A stretch of 63,611 bases of DNA from Syntrophomonas sp. DTU018 (lineage in GTDB: Bacteria > Bacillota > Syntrophomonadia > Syntrophomonadales > Syntrophomonadaceae). Position 1 is the stretch's first letter. Each line of letters starts with the position of its first letter. Shown in pieces: positions 44,139 to 52,476 of the stretch. The DNA lies in contig LFSR01000007.1 of NCBI GenBank assembly GCA_001513155.1, positions 1 through 63,611 of the forward strand. Direction: 5' to 3'. The translations under genes were made by a program, and so were the position numbers. The notes under the pieces are model-generated. The model had not been told where the DNA came from, searched no databases, and saw only the letters and a list, made by a program, of their open reading frames with translations.

Positions 44139-44330
44139 ATGCTGACACCGCGCGTTTCCAATCAGCTCTGGGATGATTTCCGGCTTCTAGCCGATCACCT
44201 GGAAGGGCAAACCATCCGCCAGGTCATAACTTTCACCGAGAATTCGGTAGCCTTGCTGCTGGAAAATAACCTGGTAGTGGTATTCTCCAACCTGGAAGAC
44301 GAGATAATCGTGGATTTGGAATCATTATAA
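44139..44330 (+). CDS. Small conserved-looking protein, unknown
   Basis: A 63-aa acidic protein starting MLTPRVSNQLWDDFRLLADHLEGQ and ending EDEIIVDLESL. GAGGTG lies 8 bases before the ATG, supporting translation. The pattern suggests alternating beta strands after one helix. No family recognised. It precedes the pdaA-like gene by 26 bp and is probably in the same operon. Confidence 0.65.
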   Translation: MLTPRVSNQLWDDFRLLADHLEGQTIRQVITFTENSVALLLENNLVVVFSNLEDEIIVDLESL

Positions 44331-44356
44331 CGATCATTCAAGGAGATGTATTTATC

Positions 44357-45253
44357 ATGAAGAAAACTGCTTGCCTGCTTGTCCTGGTAATGATAATCGC
44401 CAGCGGCTGTTTAAACTTCAGCCAGGCCAATTCAGTACCCGATGAAAATCCCCCTGATAAAACCATAGAAGAGCCTTCCGTTGCTGAAGAACCCTCTTCC
44501 CAGCCAGTACCGCCTGATTCCGTCGATGAGGAATCCGTTGACCCTTCCGCCAGTCACCCGGATCCAGTGCCTGCGGTTTCTAAATCCTGGTATTTTATGC
44601 CCAATAATAACCATACTACCCCTCAGGTTGACCCGGAAGTTCAACGCCTGGCTCAGGAAGGGTCAGTATATTATGCCTTACCCCAGAACGCACCTCACAT
44701 TTACTTGACCTTTGACGAAGGATATGAACAGGGTTACACTCCTCAGATTCTCGATACTCTTAAAGAGTACCAGGTCCCGGCAGTTTTCTTCATTACCGGC
44801 CATTATCTAAAAAGCCAGCCTGATCTGGTCAAACGCATGGTAGCCGAAGGCCACCAGGTGGCCAACCATACCTACAATCATCCTGACTTGTCCCAGGTAT
44901 CCAAAGAGCGTTTTAATCAGGAGCTGGATCAACTGGCACAGGAATTCCAGCAGCTGACCGGTTCAACCATGGCCCCATTTTTACGTCCGCCTATGGGCAA
45001 TTATTCCCTTACCACCCTGCAGTGGGCCAAAGAGCGCAATTACAAGACCGTATTCTGGAGCATGGCTTTTCGCGACTGGGATCCCAATGATCAACCCGGG
45101 GCTGACTTTTCCCACCAGTATGTGATTGAACACATTCATCCCGGCGCCGTTATCCTGCTCCATGCGGTCTCCGAGAGCAACACCCAGGCCCTGCCCCGCA
45201 TAATCGAAGACCTGCGCGCCGCCGGTTATGTATTCGCACCCCTGCCGGAATAA
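44357..45253 (+). CDS. pdaA: Polysaccharide deacetylase, PdaA-like lipoprotein
   Basis: A 298-aa exported NodB-fold deacetylase. The N-terminus is a lipoprotein signal (VMIIASGC), then a Pro/Ser/Glu-rich linker to about residue 75. Metal and catalytic motifs: LTFDEGYEQGY, FFITGHYL, the His pair in HTYNHPD and RPPMGNYS. The closest pattern is PdaA, which removes acetyl from muramic acid for spore-cortex muramic delta-lactam. The FDEGYE motif with Glu in place of the second Asp/Asn is a small variation. Spore-cortex function is inferred. Confidence 0.88.
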   Translation: MKKTACLLVLVMIIASGCLNFSQANSVPDENPPDKTIEEPSVAEEPSSQPVPPDSVDEESVDPSASHPDPVPAVSKSWYFMPNNNHTTPQVDPEVQRLAQEGSVYYALPQNAPHIYLTFDEGYEQGYTPQILDTLKEYQVPAVFFITGHYLKSQPDLVKRMVAEGHQVANHTYNHPDLSQVSKERFNQELDQLAQEFQQLTGSTMAPFLRPPMGNYSLTTLQWAKERNYKTVFWSMAFRDWDPNDQPGADFSHQYVIEHIHPGAVILLHAVSESNTQALPRIIEDLRAAGYVFAPLPE

Positions 45254-45282
45254 GGATATGCTCTCATTCAACATATAGCATG

Positions 45283-45489
45283 CAGGAGTGTTAGCCGGCG
45301 AGCGACTTACGACGAGCCGTTGCAACCCGCGGCGAAACTGAGGGCTGCGAAGGGGAGCGAGAAACAGGATTTTTCGAGCAGCGAATACTGAGTGCATGGA
45401 TGCCGAATTACGAGCGGTCCCCTTCGCACTTAAAGTTTGCCTATGGGTTGCAGGCGAGGGAGTCACGGGCGAGCCGGCTATCACTCCTG
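45283..45489 (+). repeat. 207-bp folded dispersed element, copy 4
   Basis: Ends CAGGAGTGTTAGCC and GGCTATCACTCCTG. Relative to copy 2 the eighth pair is changed from A-T to G-C on both sides, a compensatory change. Inner stem TGCGAAGGGGA/TCCCCTTCGCA-type pairing is intact. It lies between pdaA and the unknown operon; the remainder of 45254-45577 shows nothing else. Confidence 0.83.
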
Positions 45490-45577
45490 TTTTCTTGATC
45501 GTACCGTACCTTTTGGGACAATTGCGGGGCAGCCGCATTTTAGCTACAATTATTGTAACTATGGTGGGGCTGGGGCT

Positions 45578-46276
45578 ATGAGGAAAATACTGCGCAAACT
45601 GGAGTACAATCATCCTTTATCAACGGAAGAATATGACCAGTTAATGGATTACGTAGACTGGCTGCGGCAAAAGGCGCCTGAGTCCTATTTTTTGTTTTGC
45701 CAGCAGTACGGCGGAATTCTCTATAAACAGTATTCCCTGTATCTGCCCCCCTTTCCCGCCGGCATGGATCAACTGATTGAATACCTGGTGCGCAATCCCC
45801 TGGCCTGTAAAGATCTTGGGGGTCTGCCGGGAACCCTGGCTTCTTTTCCGCCCGTTCTGCATCCCTATTTGCTTCACCTGCTGCATCATGATCCCCGTTT
45901 GCTGCAGTCTATTAATCTGCCGGATATTGCAGGGGTTGATAACAAGGGCTCCCTGCCCGAACCTCGAAAACAACCGGCAGTACTCAAATTTGAAGCAGCC
46001 AACAGCAACAAGGAACCGGGACTGAAAGCCCATTTTGAAAGACTAAGCCGCTTCACCTTTGTTTCCCGCCTGCAGAGTTACCGTTACCTGACCAGGCACA
46101 AGGCAGCTCAAGATCGCATTGAAGTGGTGGACGGACAGCGCCTGGCAGGTATTTTTACCAATAAAGAGAAATCCATTTACTATTACATTTTCCTCACTGA
46201 GGATAATTTGGACAAAGCCCGATTGGCCTGCGAAACCTTAAATACTGCTTTGTACAGCAGCCGTAAAAGGAGCTGA
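45578..46276 (+). CDS. Unknown protein, first gene of the Hsp70-like operon
   Basis: A 232-aa soluble protein, not recognised. It begins MRKILRKLEYNHPLSTEEYDQ; the middle is rich in His, Leu and Pro, and the C-terminal half (from KAHFERLSRFTFVSRLQSYRYL) ends in a compact alpha/beta-looking IFTNKEKSIYYYIFLTEDNLDKA. The ATG at 45578 is preferred; the frame is open further upstream only into the dispersed repeat. Four genes follow in the same direction with overlaps, so a shared function is likely. Confidence 0.75.
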   Translation: MRKILRKLEYNHPLSTEEYDQLMDYVDWLRQKAPESYFLFCQQYGGILYKQYSLYLPPFPAGMDQLIEYLVRNPLACKDLGGLPGTLASFPPVLHPYLLHLLHHDPRLLQSINLPDIAGVDNKGSLPEPRKQPAVLKFEAANSNKEPGLKAHFERLSRFTFVSRLQSYRYLTRHKAAQDRIEVVDGQRLAGIFTNKEKSIYYYIFLTEDNLDKARLACETLNTALYSSRKRS

Positions 46277-46419
46277 TTCCCATCGATATCCTGCATTCAT
46301 ATCGCCTGGCCCGATCATCTGCCAACCTGTTCGACTTTTGGCAGCAGGAAGCGGAGCTGCGTATCAAGCTGCGGGAGCAAACAGATATTGACCTGGCCAC
46401 AGCTCAGGATGGAGATGAA

Positions 46420-47742
46420 ATGGATTTTCTTTTGCGGGCGCTCTATTTTGGCCATCGCCGGGGCGAGTTTTTCCTGCAGTTAATGAAGGGGTTAAATTCG
46501 GCTCCCGTTTTGCAATGGTGGAAATCCAGCCCCCTGGGGCTGAAAAGTGAGTTTTTCCTTTTCCTGGCTGACCACTTGGATGAGGCTGATATAGACCGCA
46601 GAAATTTGCAGTTCCTGGTTCACCTCTGGGAACCAGAATTGGCCGGTTCCTACCGGCAGTTGCTGGCCCGGTTGAATCTCAATCAATGTCGTTACCTTTT
46701 GTCCAAAACCGCCAATCGTGAACTGCGCACTCTATTGAAGTCCCGGGAGGAAGAAATCCTGTCTGCCCAGGAAAACCGCTATTATGGTTTGTTAAGCCCC
46801 CAGGAACTTCCTAACCGGCCTTTAACCGTCAGATCGGGCAAAGGGGAACTGATAAAAGCAGCCCTGTTCCAACTGGAAAAAGTCACCCTCAAGCCCTCCG
46901 CTGATGCCGGTGATCCTCAAGGGTTACGGTCTTTGCTGGATGCCGCGGAGCGCATATACCAGTGCGGGCTTATCCTGGATGCCTGGTTTTTGCTGGAGCT
47001 AATATATCAGGAATATCATAGCCAGCCAGGCCCGGAAGATTCCCGGCCATCTTCTTCCCAGAACCAGCGCCTGAGCCGTTTGGTGGGTAAAACGGCAAGT
47101 GCTCTGGTCATACTGAAAGGAGAACTGCGCCTGGCTGAACAGGCGGCTCAGCTGTGCCGGCAGTACTTCCCGGCTTTGGAAACGGACCAGCGCCTGTACC
47201 CCATGCTGCGGTTGTACGAAGCTGTCCTTTCCTCCACAGGTAAGGCAGCCTCACTGCCCTGGGAAATCCTCTCCTGCTACGAAGGAGTGCAGCAGGTGTT
47301 TCCCGAAGACAGTCTCCCCGAACTGAGGGCACTGGAGGACCTGCAGGCTGCCGGGAGAAAGCTGTTGGAGGTAGGTCATCACTGGTTGAATTCTTCACCG
47401 GCAGAGGCTTTTATACTCATGGAATTGGTCCGTATTCTGCGGGAACACTCTCTCCTGGTCCTGTCCAAGAAGGAGCGGGAGATGCTGCTGGAAGATTATA
47501 TAGCCCTTTGGAAATGGGTGCCTTGCCATCGTTTTATCAATAGTGAAATAGTAGATCAGCTGGCTCAGGGAATACAGCCACAGGTAAGACAGGAAGCTGA
47601 GCAAATATTGAGCTGGTCCCAGCCGGGCATACCGGCAAGCCTGCTGACAGACATACAGAAACGTCCTGAGCTATACCGGGGCGGAACTGATCCAATACGG
47701 AACCTGGCTCTATGGGGATTTTTGTGGGGGGTGCTGGAGTGA
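46420..47742 (+). CDS. Unknown helical protein, second gene of the Hsp70-like operon
   Basis: A 440-aa leucine-rich, mostly helical protein with a TPR-like or HEAT-like look (repeated LLEAIYQ/LARLNL-type helices), not recognised. The ATG at 46420 has GGAG five bases upstream. However, the frame stays open back to 46267 with convincing coding sequence (IDILHSYRLARSSANLFDF...) and AAGGAG sits at 46267-46272, so the real start may be a non-standard codon near 46282. The C-terminus overlaps the next gene by a GTGA junction. Confidence 0.75.
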   Translation: MDFLLRALYFGHRRGEFFLQLMKGLNSAPVLQWWKSSPLGLKSEFFLFLADHLDEADIDRRNLQFLVHLWEPELAGSYRQLLARLNLNQCRYLLSKTANRELRTLLKSREEEILSAQENRYYGLLSPQELPNRPLTVRSGKGELIKAALFQLEKVTLKPSADAGDPQGLRSLLDAAERIYQCGLILDAWFLLELIYQEYHSQPGPEDSRPSSSQNQRLSRLVGKTASALVILKGELRLAEQAAQLCRQYFPALETDQRLYPMLRLYEAVLSSTGKAASLPWEILSCYEGVQQVFPEDSLPELRALEDLQAAGRKLLEVGHHWLNSSPAEAFILMELVRILREHSLLVLSKKEREMLLEDYIALWKWVPCHRFINSEIVDQLAQGIQPQVRQEAEQILSWSQPGIPASLLTDIQKRPELYRGGTDPIRNLALWGFLWGVLE

Positions 47743-49340
47743 CACTTACCGAACAGCAGTTAAGCAACATTATCAGTCAACAGTTAAGTGACATACTGAA
47801 AGAACTGAACCAATCGGTTACCCAGTTTATCAGCCGGGATAATCCCGGGCTGTACTCCTCTGACGACCAGTACCTGCTGGCGGTCAACCGTTTCTACTAC
47901 CAGACTTTCACTGATCGCTTTTTTCCGGTTTTCCGCCAATCCCTGCAGGAGGATATTGCCCGTCTGCTCAGCCTGGCCCATGATGAAGCTTCCCTCAGCC
48001 AGGACATATTGAAGACAATACAGCGCTATGCCCGCATGTACAACCAGGTGAAAAGCATCCATACCAGACTGATGGCTACCCGTGAAGAGAACCAGCTGAA
48101 AATCCTGGAAGTCACTCGCCAGCGCAGCCAGCACCTGTCTGACTTGCTGTACCCCTTGAAAACCCTCCTGGACCGGATCGAGCAATTCCAGGGTATGCTG
48201 GAAACCATCCAGGAATTCATGCAGGATGAAGAATTGCTGCGCCTGGCCAGGATTTACCCCGATCATATTATCCTGCTGGAGCAGGTTATTGCTTTGGATC
48301 TCAGCCATCCTGCGGTTTCCCAGGGTTTGAACCACCTGCTGTCTCACCTGCACCATAGCCTTAACACCCTGGGGAATATGGCGGCAAATCCCTGGAACCA
48401 GGGAGATGCCAAAAATATAATCGTAAATATGGTAGCGGCTACGGAAAAGGTCCTGCAACGCCATGCTCCACCGGCATTGCGGTCTTTCTATGAAGCTCAG
48501 TTCAAGCGCCAGTACTTGATGTACACTTCCCTTATGGAAGCTGGTATTGACCGTAACCAAATTAAACAGGTTCAGGAAATGGCCCGCCAGTTTCGAGCCT
48601 GGCTGGAACGGTTGGTAGTAGTACTGGACCGGGGGGTGCGCTTTGCCAGCCGCCATGGTACCGAATTGCTGCACAGCGCTCACTATTTGACCGGTATTTC
48701 CTCTACGCAAATTGCCCGCCTCCATAAAGAAGTGGAGGATATCCGCCAGGACATTCAGCAATTGGTTGCGGATTTGTCGGTCAGCCAGGATGCTGACACC
48801 GATTATTTCCTGAATCGTGCTGGGGAAACAGCGAAGAAGGCCATGGAGCACTTAGAGCCCTTTAAGAATTCTCCCGCTTTAAGGCTGCCTCCCCTGGCCC
48901 TGCATATAGAAAGGGTTCTGCTGGAGCTGTCCTTTTTGGCCGCTCGCATCGAACTGCTGAAGGACAAACATAACCATTCCAGTGAAGTTCTGGACCAGCA
49001 CCTGCAGGTCTACCATATGATTCAGGCCTACCTGGACCTGCTGGCCAATATCCGGGTTGACCTGGAGCGTATTTTAGCTCCCCGCAATATCAGCAGAGCC
49101 TGGAAAAACCATGAGGTCCGTGTGGAAAGAATACCCCTGGAGAAGGGACATCCCTTCCCCGATGAATACAGCTTTTTGCTGGAACAGTACCAGGTGGAAA
49201 CTCGTCCGGGAGATTACGAACACCCGGTGGTTCTGTACGAAGAAGGTGATCTGTTCGTTATCCGGGTGGATCAAAATGTTGAATATGAACTGCCCCTATT
49301 AATAATCGGCAGGAGAGAACAGCATGCTAGTGGGTATTGA
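47739..49340 (+). CDS. Unknown long helical protein, third gene of the Hsp70-like operon
   Basis: A 533-aa protein, almost entirely amphipathic helix with coiled-coil-like stretches (for example ILKELNQSVTQFISR, KILEVTRQRSQHLSDLL, EVEDIRQDIQQLVADL). No motif is recognised. The GTG at 47739 overlaps the previous stop as GTGA, and MTLTEQQLSN is a sensible N-terminus; an ATG 27 bases upstream is less likely. The last ~70 residues become beta-rich (HPVVLYEEGDLFVIRVDQN). It overlaps the Hsp70-like gene by 17 bp. Confidence 0.78.
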   Translation: MTLTEQQLSNIISQQLSDILKELNQSVTQFISRDNPGLYSSDDQYLLAVNRFYYQTFTDRFFPVFRQSLQEDIARLLSLAHDEASLSQDILKTIQRYARMYNQVKSIHTRLMATREENQLKILEVTRQRSQHLSDLLYPLKTLLDRIEQFQGMLETIQEFMQDEELLRLARIYPDHIILLEQVIALDLSHPAVSQGLNHLLSHLHHSLNTLGNMAANPWNQGDAKNIIVNMVAATEKVLQRHAPPALRSFYEAQFKRQYLMYTSLMEAGIDRNQIKQVQEMARQFRAWLERLVVVLDRGVRFASRHGTELLHSAHYLTGISSTQIARLHKEVEDIRQDIQQLVADLSVSQDADTDYFLNRAGETAKKAMEHLEPFKNSPALRLPPLALHIERVLLELSFLAARIELLKDKHNHSSEVLDQHLQVYHMIQAYLDLLANIRVDLERILAPRNISRAWKNHEVRVERIPLEKGHPFPDEYSFLLEQYQVETRPGDYEHPVVLYEEGDLFVIRVDQNVEYELPLLIIGRREQHASGY

Positions 49341-50586
49341 TTTAGGTCCGCAAAATGCCAAAATTGCTTGCCGCCAGGAGGAACAATGGCACTACCTCCA
49401 GGCAACGCCTTTTCTATATGAAGCACAAGACGGCAACGGGGATGAGGAAAAAGCCCTGACCAGCTGCCTGAGCAGTCTGGATAAACATATCGATTTCATC
49501 TCCTGTGAATCAGCAGGAATATCCTATCCTAATTACTGGCACCTGTCCTGCCGGCAGAGCCTTTTGGATGCATGCCAGTCTGCCCTGAACAGCCGCACTG
49601 TTTCCCTTTTGCCGGGGCCTATCGCCGCCATGTTAGGCCATGAATCTACCCAGAGATTAGGGGGAGATATTCTGCTGGTGGAACTGTATGAGACCAGGGC
49701 ATCTTTCAGCTTATTAACTGTAGTCCAGCCGGGGCGGGATCTATGCCTGGAAATCCAGCTGCCCCTGGAATACCGCCAGCGGTGGGAGCCAGCCCTGGAA
49801 AACTTTATTGCTGACCATCTGCAGCCCCAGGCCAGGGAGCTGGGATTTTGGGCATCCGGCAGCTGGAGACTGGATGCCGCAGTATTGGTGGGGGAAGAGC
49901 CCTTGTTGCATAAGGCCGCTGCCTTGGTAAACAACATCTTTGCTCCCCGTGAACTGATCATACCTCCCCAAGCTGAATTTCAAATCGCCCGGGGGCTGGC
50001 GGAATGGGCAGCCTGCAGCGACCGCTGCCGGGTGAGAGCCGTTTATCCTTTTGAATTTGCACTGGAAACCTCCACTCATGGTTCAGGAGAAAGCCAGTTT
50101 GCCGCCCTGCCCTTTGACACCCATAATCTGGCCATAGACCTGAAAGCCCGTTACCTGCTTGCTGCCCTGACAGCCAACTCTCCTTTTAACTTAGGGGATG
50201 GCCGCAGGGTACACTACCGATTGTGGGAAAGGCCCAGCAGCAGGGTACAGGATAAAGATGACCGCTGCAGCCGTCTGATCTGGGAATATGAGAGTACACA
50301 AGCATATACCCCTGAACCGTTGGGAGTATATTTGCATATGGGAAAGTTTATTATAGAATCAGAAATGATAGGACAAGCCAGTATTCTTACACCGGCTTCC
50401 TGGGATCTCAACAGCGATTACCTTAATCAGGCCCAGCGCTTACTGGCCATCCCTTTTCTCAATGCTGAACTCAAAAAGGACTTGCAGAAACTGGCCAGCC
50501 CGCCAGAAGGATATGATTTAAATCACCAGCTGGAAGCTGCACGCCTGCGGCTGCTGGCATTCCTGCAGCTGTTTCAGTCCGTTTGA
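49324..50586 (+). CDS. Degenerate Hsp70/ASKHA-like protein
   Basis: A 420-aa protein with traces of the actin-like ATPase fold. The first phosphate loop is VGIDLGPQNAKIA (residues 3-15), the connect segment PGPIAAML (97-104), the second phosphate strand GGDILLVELYETRASF (113-128, lacking the normal D-x-G), and an adenosine-site strand AAVLVGEEPLL (185-195), like LVGGSSR in DnaK. The C-terminal third has a beta-sandwich-like region around RRVHYRLWE and a final helical bundle. Catalytic residues are partly lost. AGGAGAG precedes the ATG. Confidence 0.72.
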   Translation: MLVGIDLGPQNAKIACRQEEQWHYLQATPFLYEAQDGNGDEEKALTSCLSSLDKHIDFISCESAGISYPNYWHLSCRQSLLDACQSALNSRTVSLLPGPIAAMLGHESTQRLGGDILLVELYETRASFSLLTVVQPGRDLCLEIQLPLEYRQRWEPALENFIADHLQPQARELGFWASGSWRLDAAVLVGEEPLLHKAAALVNNIFAPRELIIPPQAEFQIARGLAEWAACSDRCRVRAVYPFEFALETSTHGSGESQFAALPFDTHNLAIDLKARYLLAALTANSPFNLGDGRRVHYRLWERPSSRVQDKDDRCSRLIWEYESTQAYTPEPLGVYLHMGKFIIESEMIGQASILTPASWDLNSDYLNQAQRLLAIPFLNAELKKDLQKLASPPEGYDLNHQLEAARLRLLAFLQLFQSV

Positions 50587-50621
50587 TACTGACCATACTA
50601 TCAGGTGAAAGGAGATTTGAC

Positions 50622-51440
50622 ATGCCCAACGTGGTTTTTGGACTGCATCCGGCAGCATCAAAACGCATCATAGCTCAGGCGGTGTGCCGCCTTCCTCAGG
50701 TACAGGAAGCCTTCGCCCATGGCAAAATTATTATCGGCAGCGGTACCACCAATGTGCTGGTAGCGGAAGAACTGCTGCAGACTAAATTCGAAACCTTCGA
50801 TCCCTATGTGGCCGGGGTTATAACCCAGCGCTCGGTGTGTGTTACCGATCCCAGCCAGCGCAAAGGGAACTGGTGCATAGAAAAAGGCCAGCTGGTAGAC
50901 GAGCCCTGGGTAGATTTCCTGAACAGCTTCCAGCCGGGAGATATTTTCATAAAGGGAGCCAATGCCATTGATCCCTTTGGCAATGCAGCTATTCTCCTGG
51001 CAGACTCCCGGGGAGGTACTATAGGCAATGCCATTGGAGTTATTAAAGCCCGGGGTGTTGAACTGATAATGCCGGTGGGATTGGAAAAGCTGATACCATC
51101 CTGCCTGGCAGGAGAGTCCAAGATGGGCCAGTTCCGTACCTCTATGCGCCTGGGAATGAATATGGGATACATGGTGGTAACCGGAGCCAATATTATCACC
51201 GAAGTGGAGAGTTTCAAGATCCTGTTCAACGCAGAGGCGGTTCCTGTCGCCGCTGGGGGTGTAGGAGGGATGGAAGGAGCGGTAGTTCTGGCGGTGGACT
51301 GCCCGGACGATAAAACCGCGGAACAGGTTATAGAGTTGGCTCGCACAGCCAACCGGCAGTCACCTATCAAAGTAAAACGGAAAAGGTGTTCCCAGTGTGA
51401 AGATCCCTGCCAGATGTTTAAATTTGGCGAGGAGGAATAA
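50622..51440 (+). CDS. Conserved hypothetical protein with C-terminal cysteine cluster
   Basis: A 272-aa protein, not recognised. It has nucleotide- or CoA-binding-like segments (IIIGSGTTNVLVAEELL, DSRGGTIGNAIGVIKARG, AAGGVGGMEGAVVLAVD) and ends with RCSQCEDPCQMF, where three cysteines could bind metal. AAAGGAG lies 9 bases before the ATG at 50622. It starts 35 bp after the Hsp70-like gene and 2 bp before the aminotransferase, so it may belong to the same transcript. Confidence 0.7.
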   Translation: MPNVVFGLHPAASKRIIAQAVCRLPQVQEAFAHGKIIIGSGTTNVLVAEELLQTKFETFDPYVAGVITQRSVCVTDPSQRKGNWCIEKGQLVDEPWVDFLNSFQPGDIFIKGANAIDPFGNAAILLADSRGGTIGNAIGVIKARGVELIMPVGLEKLIPSCLAGESKMGQFRTSMRLGMNMGYMVVTGANIITEVESFKILFNAEAVPVAAGGVGGMEGAVVLAVDCPDDKTAEQVIELARTANRQSPIKVKRKRCSQCEDPCQMFKFGEEE

Positions 51441-51442
51441 GA

Positions 51443-52279
51443 GTGGAAATAAGCACGGAGAAGTTCTGGCTGAAGAATGAAGAGTTTTTTCCCCGGGAGG
51501 AACTGCCCGGCGACTTTATCGAACAAGGTACCTCCCTTTACGAAGTAATCAGAGTAATGCAGGGAGTACCTCTTTTTTTTGAACAGCATATGGCAAGACT
51601 ACATAATACCTCGCAATTAACCGGATTGAAACTGCCAGTAGACGACGAAACCATTAAAAAAAGGCTTTTTAATTTAATTACTCGTAACGAGGTGGATGCT
51701 GGCAATATTAAAATCGTCCTTAATTACCGGCAGCCTAATGAACCTGCAGTCTTCTATGCTTATTTTACACCGAGTTTTTACCCTTCACCGGCTGATTATG
51801 AAAAAGGTGTTAAAACCGTTTTGGTTAACATTGAAAGACCAAATCCCAATGCTAAAGTAGACCGTGCAGAGTATCGCCATGTTATTGATACTGCCAAGGA
51901 AAAAACTCATTCTTATGAAGCAATACTGGTAGATCATAATGGATTTGTAACAGAAGGTGGAAGGTCGAATGTATTTATGATTAAAGATAACTTGGTTTTA
52001 ACTCCTCCACCAGATCAAGTATTAAAAGGCATTAACCGCCAGATGGTAATGGTTGCTTGCAATAACATAGGCCAGCCGGTAATTGAAAGGAAAATTAGCC
52101 TTCAGGAAATGTTGACTATGGATGCGGTGTTTATTACTGGTACCTCCCCTCACGTGCTGCCTGTAAGTCAAGTGGATGAGTATCACTTCGATTCAGCCAA
52201 TAACCAAATCCTCAAAAACATTATGTCCGAGTTTGACAATATCGTAGATAACTATATTAAGTCCCATCGACCGGATTAG
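51443..52279 (+). CDS. Class IV PLP aminotransferase (PabC/BCAT/DAAT family)
   Basis: A 278-aa fold-type IV PLP enzyme. The likely Schiff-base lysine is K138 in NPNAKVDRAE, located from its spacing of 20 residues before EAILVD. The signature EAILVDHNGFVTEGGRSNVFMI is clear, followed by TPPPDQVLKGINRQMV. It could be a branched-chain or D-amino-acid aminotransferase or aminodeoxychorismate lyase; the sequence alone does not decide. It immediately follows the hypothetical gene and precedes a convergent grd operon. Codon use becomes more AT-rich toward the 3' end. Confidence 0.88.
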   Translation: MEISTEKFWLKNEEFFPREELPGDFIEQGTSLYEVIRVMQGVPLFFEQHMARLHNTSQLTGLKLPVDDETIKKRLFNLITRNEVDAGNIKIVLNYRQPNEPAVFYAYFTPSFYPSPADYEKGVKTVLVNIERPNPNAKVDRAEYRHVIDTAKEKTHSYEAILVDHNGFVTEGGRSNVFMIKDNLVLTPPPDQVLKGINRQMVMVACNNIGQPVIERKISLQEMLTMDAVFITGTSPHVLPVSQVDEYHFDSANNQILKNIMSEFDNIVDNYIKSHRPD

Positions 52280-52399
52280 TAATCAAATTAGCTGCGGAAA
52301 GGATATTTGCTATGCTACCCATTGAGTAGACACCTGAAATAACAAAAATCAGGACTACACAAAGGGGAGCTTTTTATATGTCTTCTTATACTTTTCCTT

Positions 52400-52442
52400 C
52401 AAAAAAACAGGCAGGACAAAATTATGCCTTTATCCCACCTGT
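52400..52442 (-). terminator. Terminator of the glycine reductase operon
   Basis: On the minus strand ACAGGTGGGA pairs with TCCTGCCTGT (10 bp, two G-U) and is followed by seven T. It lies about 35 bases after the grdCD stop. Confidence 0.8.
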
Positions 52443-52476
52443 TACTTAAATAAATTTAACTATCGATGACTAATGT

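Noticed and set aside
45283-45580. Upstream extension of the first gene of the Hsp70-like operon into the dispersed element
   Set aside because: The extension codes through copy 4 of the 207-bp repeat, which is non-coding in its other three copies.
52378-52449. 23-codon micro-ORF MSSYTFPSKKQAG... with AGGGGAG upstream
   Set aside because: It overlaps the convergent grd operon terminator and its codons are explained by that hairpin; too short to support.
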